Shown here: positions 56,135-64,000 of the stretch, piece by piece
Layout of the letters: the number at the start of each line of letters is the position of its first letter
Numbering within the stretch: the first letter of the stretch is position 1
Assembly: GCA_007922195.1 (NCBI GenBank)
Contig: ML682125.1
Span: forward strand, 626,119-690,118
From: Podocnemis expansa
Taxonomy: Eukaryota > Chordata > Testudines > Podocnemididae
DNA: 64,000 bases
Reading direction: 5' to 3'
Position numbers and translations under genes: made by a program
The notes under the pieces: model-generated
What the model was told of the DNA's origin: nothing
Seen by the model: only the letters and a program-made list of their open reading frames with translations
Databases searched by the model: none

Positions 56135-56480
56135 CCTGCCGCGCCGCCCGGCCCTTCCCTTCGCCTTCGCCTTCGCCTGCCCGCCGGAACCGGAAACCCG
56201 CCCGCTCCCGCCAATGGGGCGGCGAGAGCGGCCTGAGGACCCGCCCCTCCCCCTCGCCCGCCAATGGGGCGGCGAGAGCGGCCTGAGGACCCGCCCCTCC
56301 CCCTCGCCCGCCAATGGGGCGGCGAGAGCGGCGGCCGTTCCGACCTTGCCGAGCCGCGCCGGCCCACGTCACGTGCCGGGCGCGGGCGGGAGTCGCCCCC
56401 CGCTGGGCGCGCGGACTCGTCCCTGGGCGGCCGGGGCTCCCCCTGCCGGCCGGCCCCGCCGCTGACGTCACTGCGCCCCC
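56135..56480 (-). promoter_or_regulatory. NOP56: NOP56 CpG-island promoter with 50-bp tandem repeat, E-box and CRE
   Basis: The sequence upstream of the NOP56 start is very GC-rich. Two ETS motifs (ccggaaccggaaa, 56184-56196) lie near the likely start site. Three CCAAT boxes, each fused to a GC box (ccaatggggcgg), occur at 56211, 56261 and 56311, exactly 50 bp apart. A CACGTG E-box is at 56370-56375 and a palindromic CRE (tgacgtca) at 56463-56470. Myc E-box control of NOP56 is established in mammals; activity here is inferred. Confidence 0.65.
56209..56335. repeat. 50-bp tandem repeat in the NOP56 promoter, about 2.5 units
   Basis: Units start at 56209, 56259 and 56309. The first two are identical over 'ccaatggggcggcgagagcg', 'gcctgaggacccgcccctcc' and 'ccctcgcccg'; the third breaks off after gcgagagcgg. 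Confidence 0.95.
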
Positions 56481-56499
56481 GCCCCCCCCAGCCTGCGGG

Positions 56500-57380
56500 G
56501 CGCCGTAAATACTCGACTAGAGGCGCCGCGGGAACGGCCGGGGCTAATCCCCGGCCCCAGGGCGGCCCCGGAGCCTTTCCGCCGGGCCGCCCTCCGCCTC
56601 CCTCCAGCCCACGTGTCCCGGGGACCTGGGGTCACTTAGAGGCCGAGACTGGCAGGGCTGGGATTCCTCCTTTGTGTTTAAACCATCCCACTGAAGCGCG
56701 CCATGAGGTTAAAGTCGGGAACGTGGGAGCAGGCGGCACCAGAGGCCGCCCCGCGGGGCTGGGCTCGGACCCCCCATAGCCGTGACTGGACAAACTGGCA
56801 CCTGCTGCCTATCAGAGCTGGTGCAATGAACAAGCTGCTCATTGAATGAAAGGTGACCCAGGCTGGGCGTGTAGCCGCTCTGGGGTCTCAGGAGCCCAGC
56901 CCCTGCAAACGGGGGCCCAGGCGCGCAGCCCCCAGCCCGGCCCTCAGAGCCCGGCTCTCACCTTTGCCCGGGGCCGGGGGGGGGGCACCAAACACGATTA
57001 GGAGCCGCTGGACCGGACACGGGGCAGGAGCGGTCCGGGACTCCTGAACTCAGCTTCAAATACCGAGCTCGCCCTCGGGCCCCACCGCCCCTCTTGGTTT
57101 CTCCTTCCCCCTTCTGTAAACAGACCATCCCCATCCCCGCTTTCTTCTCCACTCTTCGCCCTGCCGATACTTTACGTAGCCTGAACAGTTATGGGTTTAC
57201 CCCATTTGACATTACAGCCGTCAGAGCGGGTGGGCGGGTGGTTCTATGAATTTCAGGTACCCAGGCAGGGGGGCTGAATCTTTAACCAGAAGACCTGTCT
57301 TAAGTGCTTCCTCTGGAGTTTAATCAATGCTACCACCACCAGACTCACCTCCTCAGGGGACAGCATGCTTAAGATCTCTC
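56500..57380. other. GC-rich intergenic stretch between NOP56 and DCTN1
   Basis: No coding exon or RNA gene was supported. The high GC and CpG content continues the NOP56 promoter island to about 57100 and then drops. Confidence 0.5.
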
Positions 57381-57390
57381 ATACATTTCA

Positions 57391-57506
57391 GTTCAAATCA
57401 AATCAAATCATAGGGCTGGAAGGGACCTCGTGAGATCATCGAGTCCAACGCCCTGGGAATTGAACCCAGGACCTTCTGTTGCCAACATCCTAAGCCCACT
57501 AGGTCG
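57391..57506 (-). repeat. tRNA-derived SINE with CR1-like 3' tail
   Basis: Read on the minus strand: an A-box-like tagtgggcttagg, a B box ggttcaattcc (57456-57466), then a CR1-like tail 'ggactcgatgatctcacgag' and 'gtcccttccagccctatg', ending in (tgattt)n. A tRNA head plus a CR1 tail is the design of turtle SINEs mobilised by CR1. Confidence 0.75.
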
Positions 57507-57807
57507 TGTGTGTGTTGGGGGGGGTACTGTAAAACAGTAAGATAAGCTCTGAACCCAACATGAACTGGCCCAGCTCCTCAGTGCACTTAACGAAGCTGCC
57601 AGGAAGGCCTACAGCCATTTCTGCCTGCATTGCAGGTCCCTGCTGAGGCCGAGCGGCTCAGGAAGCTGGAGTTTCGTTCCAAACTAGCAGAAGGCTGCAG
57701 GGCAGCCCCTGTCATACGGTACCCGGGGAAGTCCTGCCCTGGCTGCAGGCCCAGGTGGGCACAGCAGAGAACAGTCTCAGTGCAGCAAACTGGTTTAACA
57801 GATTTAC

Positions 57808-57813
57808 TTTATT
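57808..57813 (-). terminator. DCTN1: Distal DCTN1 poly(A) signal (candidate)
   Basis: TTTATT on plus, AATAAA on minus, about 860 nt past the DCTN1 stop. Confidence 0.5.
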
Positions 57814-58255
57814 TCTCTCCAAGGCTCTTGAGTGCTTAGAGCTGGTTACACAAGGGGGGTTCTGCAGCTGCTCACCTACCAAGAGGCCCCAAGCTCCACC
57901 CCTGCCCATGGGCCGCACACTCCCTGCACTGGCAGGAACCCAAAGAAAGGGGAGGCTTGCAACCAGCAGCTGGTGTGAGGGATCTAAACTCACTCCACTG
58001 CTGGCAGCTGTAGCCCCACCACAGCATCTCAGACCCTGTGAGAAGTGGGCCCCTCCACCCTGTCCCCAAGAATGAGCCCTGTGTGTCTCCAAGCAGCAAA
58101 ACAGGAGAGAGGTGCATGGCCCAACCCCTGGCCAGGAGCCCAGACCCCTCAGCACCAAGTGGGGGTGTGTCTGACTGGCTCTCTCTCTTTGGGCACTTAG
58201 CCTGAGCTGGGAAGGTTTAAAATGCCACTCCGAGTATCAGCAGAGGGCCAGCTCG

Positions 58256-58261
58256 TTTATT
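58256..58261 (-). terminator. DCTN1: Proximal DCTN1 poly(A) signal
   Basis: AATAAA on the minus strand, about 415 nt downstream of the DCTN1 TAA. A second one lies at 57808. Confidence 0.65.
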
Positions 58262-58674
58262 CCTGCCACTCAAATCCCACCGGGAGGAAGGTGGGTCCAC
58301 CCCCAAGTCCCAGGTGTGGGGGTGTGCGCCAGGGGCTGCATGGAACAGAAGCTGAGGGCCCCCTGCTCTCACGGCACACACCGGCAAGGGAGGGAGCTGG
58401 AGATCGCGGCAGGAATGAACATGCACACAGCTATGCCGAGGTTCTCCCCTCCGCAGCAGGTCAGCACAGGAGAAGCGAGTGGTTTCATTCCCTGGAGCCC
58501 AGTGATACAGAGGGAAAGGGACCTGGTGATCCAGGCAGGGGAGTGCTCTGGGGGGGTCTGCTGCACACAGGTCAAGTCCTGGCCTGGAATGGGGCCTGGG
58601 ACTCAGCAGCCAGCTGGGGAGTGGCATGCGCAGAAAATCAGTCTCTGTGGGGTGAGGTGGGGGAGGCCAATCCC

Positions 58675-59348
58675 TTAGGAGATGAGGCGGCCATGCAGCT
58701 CACACAGCTGCTCCGGAGTAAGGACGAGCTTGTGCACTTGGGCGTGGCCAGGCTGGCAGGGGAAGGTCACTTTACCGACGTAAACCGTGTCTTCCTTCTT
58801 CTCCTCCTTGGCCTGGAAGGGAAGAGTCAAGCAGGGTCAGGGGCAGCCGACCCCCCAGAGAACCAGGAGGCTTCCCTGCATCACCCACAGGGGCCAGCTC
58901 CAGCACACGGTGCCTGAGGAGGGTCATTACCTGGCTTGTCAGCAGGACTCAGGGACTGCACTCAGCCCAGAGCTGCAGCATGTGAGGATGGGCTGATCCT
59001 CCAACCCAGCGCACCCAGACACAGGCCTGGGACCCCAGGGCCCCTCAGCTGCTAATCTGAACCCTCCAGAGCTCAGCTAGGGGGCTCCTGTGCGTTGGCA
59101 GTGGGAATGCAGTGCAGACCCAGCTGGGCTGGGGAGAATGGCTGCCGTGGCTACAGGGCTCTGGGTGGCACCTGGTCCATGATGCTCCCTGGGGAGCAGC
59201 GTCTCACCTTCAGGAAGGCTGCACATGGGAAGGTGGCAAAGTCAGTGGGGACATGGGCCCCGGGGTGCTGCTGGACTGTCTCCTTCATCACTTCATCCTG
59301 CAGGGGGCAGAAAAAACAGGACACCGTCTCTCCCACTATGCCTCCAGA

Positions 59349-59380
<32 letters not shown>

Positions 59381-62300
59381 AGTGGGGAGCTCCTTGCCTC
59401 TCCTCCCAAATCAGCTCCCTCCCTGGCACCAAGATCAGGGATGGCTAAACCCTCCTTGCCCAGAGCTAATGACCAGGCGTCCACAGGCGCAGCTCCTCTC
59501 CCCAGTACGCAGCAAGTGGGAGGCAGAGACAGCACCTACGCAGAGCCCATGGGGGTTTGGGGACAGAAGGGGCCTGTAGGCTGCTTTAAATCACAGAACC
59601 AAGGAAATATCTGTTCACCAAAGCAGCACCATGCATCACCATCAACTGTCTCCCATTAGAGCTGCGTGTTGTGACCCCAGGGCTGGGATTGCAAGGGCCA
59701 TGGGGCACCCACAGGGCTGAGGGAGATGCACAGGCCCATGCTAAACCCAGCAGCACTGGCTGCCTTCCACTCAGTGCGTCGGTGTCCACCCAACCGTAGG
59801 CTGTGTGCAGAGATGAGTATCCAGGGGAGCCACGCGCCTGCTGCTCTCACCTTCAGCTTGTCAATAGCATTGTTCAGGGAGTTCAGGCGGGCCGTCTGCT
59901 CGAGTAGCTGGGCTGCCGGGCTCCCTGCTGTGGGAGAAGGGAAGAGAAGGGGATCCAGTTCCCTGGAGACATGGTGCCACATCCCAGCTGAGGCTGGAGA
60001 GTCACCTTAGCTAGCAGCGTTCAGCCAGGAATCCCATCACCCAGCACTGAAATGCAGCCACTTCTGATGGCTCTGCCTACTCCCCACCCGCACCTCATCA
60101 CCCTCAGGGAGCTGTATGAATCAGAGCGACACAGCGAGGCGGGAGGTTACGTACTACAGTGGGACAGCCTGTGCTACGCCTCAGAGACTGTGCCACTTCC
60201 AGGAGAGGACATGTGCCAGGCTGGCTGGGGTGTGACTTTCAAGCCCACTGGTCATGGCCCAGGAGGAGAGGATGCCTGAGGGCTGCACTGCTTGCTAGCA
60301 CCACAGTCCTTCAGAGCAGGGCCCACCCAAGTCCCGCCTCCGCTGGCTCAGCCCTACACTAGCAGGTCTGGGCTGAGGTGACCGCCCATTGGTTCCTGCC
60401 GGAGCAGGAGCTGTGCAGGAGAGCGTACCCGACTTCCTGCGTGTGATGTCCACCACCTTGGTGTTGGCGCTCATCTCGTAGAGGGTCTGCAGCAGCTGGC
60501 TAGTCTTCCTGTACAGGGTGCCCGAGGCTGCCACCTCTCCCTGCCGATCTCTGGGGAGGGAGAGCTTTGGGACGTGCAGAGGAGGCAGTGCAGCCAGCTC
60601 TGCCTTCATCTGGGCTCCCTGGAGCACAGGATAGGACAAGAGCATAACCCACGGCTCCGCCAGCCAAGTGACAGGACTTGGAGGGCAAGAGGGGCCCAGC
60701 CCATTCTCCAGTCAGCACTTCAGGGACACCCGCCCACCAGCAGGGCCAGACACACTGTCTACCTCTTGTCTGGAGCAGTCCAACTGCCGGAGCCCAGGGA
60801 CGCGGGCACGTGGCGTCCTGCCCCAAGAGCCTGCTCTTCATGTAACAAACCCTCAGACTGGCGTTCCTCCCGGAGTAGAGCCAGGGCCCCTGGAGGAGGA
60901 CAGCTGCCCTGCTATCAGGCCAGTGCTGAATGGCACAGAGGAGGGAGTGCCGCCTCCCCTAGTGCCCAGCATGGGGGGTGGGGGTGGGGACCCTCATCCT
61001 GGGAGCAGGTGGAGAGGGAGATGGGAAGGGAACAGCAGTGCAAGGCATGGAGCTCTTGACATTTTGTCCTTGCAGTGGCCCACGATGCCCCTCATGCAGC
61101 AGAGGGTCCCAGACATGCCTGAGTTTGTTAGCTGTTTGCCTGGGTAACACCCTGCAGCAGCGAGGGCCACAGCTTAACAGCCCAGTTCCCTTCTCCTATG
61201 ACTAGGTGCCCATTTGGCTGTGCTCCTCCGATGTTCCAGAGTAAACCACCCAAAGCTGCTGTCTGTCTGGGGTCCCCTTCCCCAAACCACGTGCGCTGCC
61301 TTTTTCTGCTCCCCCTGGGTGGGGCCAGCCACAGCGCAATGGTCCATTCCCTGGTAGCTAGGGCGTACGCAGCACAGGCGGGCCTGGCTGGCTGAACTCC
61401 AGGACAGCTGGCTGGTGCAAACCCCAAGAGACACCCCCTGAGAAGAGCACCCCTCACCTTGAGCCGGTTGTTCTCAGCTTTGAGGAGCTCAATGGACAGC
61501 CGCATGGCATCAATCTGCTGGAGAAGAAGAGGTGAGTCCTTCACCTGGACAGGGCCTGAGCCACCCACCATGACCTGGCCAGCGCCGACACCTGAGAACA
61601 AGCAAGAAGGGCAAGTCAGAGGCGGCTAAGGAGTCAGCTAGCAGGTGGGCTACAGCCAGCACTATCTGTCCACGCCCACCTCGGGCCACCAGCTGAGCAG
61701 TGCAGGAGCAGATAAACCTGGCTGTGCTGAGGAGCAGTCACAGGAAAGACCCATGGACAAGTCCCAGCCTGCGTGTGGACCCAGAGGTCACGCAGCCAGA
61801 GATGGCAGCACCCTGGTGTTGAACCCATGCAAACACCTAATGAGCAAGGGGCCTCGTGGCCTGTAACAACAGGCGGCAGCGGCTCAGATCCCTCCCTGCA
61901 GATCGGCCACGGCTCATTCTCGGCACAGCCTGGCACTGACTGGAGGGGGTGTGGTCCAACATTTCCCCCAGCCCAGCCAGAGGATCCATCTCCATCTGAT
62001 GAAGTCAGGCCCACTGGCTGCTTCCTGCCTGCCTCCTGAGTGTCTCGTGGACACTGGGGCAGCTGCAGGGTTTTCTGTCCATCGCCATTAAAACAACTGC
62101 ACTGGAGCAGGGTCCATCACCTCATGTTCCCAAGGCTACCGTGGGCCCAATGTCTACAGGCTCCCCTGCCTCAGGCATGCACTGGGGCTGCCCTCCTGGG
62201 CCCTACAGAGACTGGGCAGGCTGGTTTGTGGTACTGTACCTCTCTGCTGTTCCTCTGCAGTGTGAGGAGGGGAGGGAAGCACAAGAGAGACAAGAAGAAG

Positions 62301-64000
62301 CAAAATTAAATGCTGAGGTGCAAGACTCAAATGCAGCTAAGGCCAGAGAAGCCATTGTGAACATGGCACTGTTGTTCCCTGCACACAGTCGCACCCAGTC
62401 TGCTGACTCACTCCCAGGGGCTGCACGGCTGTGGGAGAAGGTGCTGGATTCCATCCTGGAACCTACCGCCTGCTCCCAGTGGGGCGGGTGCAAGACCAGA
62501 GCCTGGGCTGAGTCAGCAGAGTGGGCAGTTTCCAAAATAATAGGTCACTGGAGTGATTCCAGCAGGGTAAATGTGCAGCCCATGACGTCATTCAGATTCT
62601 GAGACCTGTAAGCACCTACCCCTCCCTACCAGGCTCGGCATGCTCCAGATCCGGCTTGGAGAGCAAACCTGACAGCCATGGACTCAGTGTGAACATAGAC
62701 GAGGACGGACAAAGATTCAGAGCTCCAGGAATTCAAAAGTAATGAGCTGAACCATGAGCAGAAGGAAGTGGGACATGCGAGTTGGCTTTCCCAGCTCTGC
62801 CAGACTCACACTGCGCCTTGGAAAAGCCACTTCGCTGTCCTGTACTTCAGCTCCCCCCACTGTAAACCAGGGACCCCCCCTCCCTGGCCAGCATGCAGCA
62901 AGCATTGATCACTCAAGACTTGGGCAGTGTTAGGAGATGACAAGGGCTCCTGCTGCATCATGCACAGCCAACAGCTACCAGGGCAATGCGACAAGTCGAC
63001 ATTGCCTTTCTGCTCTCTACCCCAACACTGAGCACAGATCAGTGGTTACTACAGCCCTGTGAGGAAAACAGGGTGCAGTCTACCAGGGACAGACCACTTA
63101 CTGTCAGCAACCCCGCCAGGAAGAGGCATTTCACTGACAGTTGCGCACTGTGGGGAGGTGCCCTTTGGTCTTTGAAAAGGTGATGTGTCAGAACACCAGG
63201 CAGCCTAGACCAGCGGTTCTCAACCTTCTGCAGGTCATGACACCCTTGGAAGCATATTGTAACCCTACAGGACACACCAGCCCACCCACCCCAGGCCAAA
63301 TCTGGCCACCTCCCTGGCTTCCTGTGACACTTACCACTGTGTGGCGAGACAGTAATGTGTCCTGACACATTGGTTCCCAACTTTTTTCAGGCTGGGGACC
63401 CCTTTTTAACAAAAAACTTTGCGGCCCCCTGGCTGATTATGTAATCTGGCCCGCACCACTCCAGCGGCACCTCTGGGACAGCGGGCAAGCAATGCCACCA
63501 CCACCATGGCCCGCACCGCTGGGGAGCCAAGCCCTAGCAGCTATGGCCCCCTGCCGGGGAGCGACCATGGCCCCATTCCCCTGCCAGGATCCAACCACAG
63601 GTGGGGAGAGGCAGCCCTGGCAGGGAGCATCAGGGCTGCAGCTGGATTCTGGCCCCAGCAAGGAGAAGCTCCACAGACCACCTGAAGCATGTCCCCGGAC
63701 CCCAGGTTGGGAACCACTGGCCTAGACCAATGGCCAGCATCCACACGGAGGTGCTACCCACTCCTTGGAACCATTTGAAGGAGCCCGGTGCTTACAGAAC
63801 TGAGTGACCTGGGAGGCCCCCTGCCCCTTCTCTTCCTGAGGTTCACAGCCTTGCTCACTGCAGGCCAACATCTGGGCTGGTGTAACCAGGCTTCCTCCCC
63901 CACCTCCAGGCACTGGGGCTGCAGTAACCTCTGTCAGGGACAGGGCAGGGGCAGATCCCTCACCTCCCGCAATGCCCGAGACAATGGATGCGATTCCAGA
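58675..64000 (-). CDS. DCTN1: DCTN1 (dynactin p150-Glued), carboxyl end, partial
   Basis: DCTN1 is the largest dynactin subunit; it links dynein to microtubules and cargo. The last seven coding exons are visible in transcript order: 64000-63964 (runs off the window), 62254-62240 (15 nt), 61591-61458, 60618-60429, 59927-59851, 59297-59208 and 58812-58675 (TAA). Phases agree and give 226 residues. Recognisable blocks: [12 protein letters not shown], the microexon [81 protein letters not shown] and the end [14 protein letters not shown]. They follow the human p150 carboxyl region in order. The CAP-Gly and main coiled-coil parts must lie beyond 64000. Confidence 0.95.
59349..59376. repeat. (CA)n microsatellite in DCTN1 intron
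   Basis: About 14 uninterrupted CA units in the intron between exons 59208 and 59851; a likely length-variable marker. Confidence 0.95.
62240..62254 (-). CDS. DCTN1: DCTN1 15-nt microexon (EEQQR)
   Basis: Acceptor cacactgcag, exon aggaacagcagagag, donor gtacag. With the split Gly/Glu codons on each side it adds exactly five residues: GIAG-EEQQR-G. Skipping keeps the frame (GIAG-GVGAG). I recall EEQQR after GIAG in human p150, so the exon is conserved. The acceptor is preceded by tgcttccctcccctcctcac, with a UGC motif as in SRRM4-dependent neural microexons. Confidence 0.88.
63211..63719. mobile_element. hAT-type non-autonomous element, 509 bp, perfect 8-bp TSD
   Basis: Begins cagcggttctcaacc and ends ggttgggaaccactg. 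The direct repeat gcctagac lies at 63203-63210 and 63720-63727. An internal second left-like end (attggttcccaac at 63370) suggests a composite or rearranged element. In the DCTN1 intron 62255-63963. Confidence 0.88.

Noticed and set aside
55656..56471. Long GC-rich open frames around the NOP56 promoter (271 and 168 codons)
   Set aside because: Both strands are open only because the CpG island lacks stop codons. The composition is Arg/Pro/Gly/Ala-rich, and the frames run through NOP56 exons, introns and the 50-bp repeat.
57391..57506. A true tRNA gene on the minus strand
   Set aside because: The B box is good, but no acceptor or anticodon stem forms and the sequence continues into a CR1-like tail, so it is a SINE.
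1..64000. Prokaryotic-type systems (CRISPR arrays, operons, phage)
   Set aside because: The window is clearly vertebrate nuclear DNA with spliced genes; no such structures were seen.

Overview
The window is nuclear DNA from a sauropsid, most likely a turtle (a crocodilian is the alternative). All genes are intron-rich vertebrate housekeeping genes. The introns hold CR1 LINE 3' ends, many short hAT elements with 8-bp target-site duplications, a hairpin-ended retroelement family (Penelope-like by recollection), and one tRNA-headed SINE with a CR1 tail, a SINE type known from turtles. There are three runs of N (400, 400 and 100 bases).

Four genes were reconstructed exon by exon from splice signals, reading-frame continuity and protein similarity recalled from memory. 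VPS16 (+, 2953-25307) has 23 coding exons; the first coding exon lies upstream of the window. IDH3B (+, 25775-48344) shares ten exons and then has two alternative terminal exons 7.25 kb apart. NOP56 (-, 56134 to 51202) has 12 coding exons, with C/D-box snoRNAs in its introns. DCTN1 (-, 64000 to 58675) shows its last seven coding exons and continues beyond the window edge. VPS16 and IDH3B are in tandem, with about 160 bp between the VPS16 poly(A) signal and the IDH3B start codon. IDH3B and NOP56 are convergent, as I recall for human chromosome 20p13. NOP56 and DCTN1 are in tandem.

The genes do not form one pathway. VPS16 acts in endolysosomal tethering (HOPS/CORVET), IDH3B in the mitochondrial TCA cycle, NOP56 in nucleolar snoRNPs, and DCTN1 in dynein-based transport. 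NOP56 does connect with its own introns: it encodes a core protein of box C/D snoRNPs while its introns carry box C/D snoRNAs. One of these, in intron 9, contains a cryptic splice donor whose use would truncate the reading frame.

The most notable points are two U12-type introns in VPS16 (one AT-AG, one GT-AG), the IDH3B terminal-exon switch, a 15-nt microexon in DCTN1, snoRNAs matching SNORD57 and SNORD110 by their 18S guides plus a SNORD86-like snoRNA, a 50-bp promoter repeat upstream of NOP56, and nested transposons with intact target-site duplications. I found no wholly new gene system. Exon boundaries are read from the sequence; gene identities rest on recalled family knowledge, since no search was possible.
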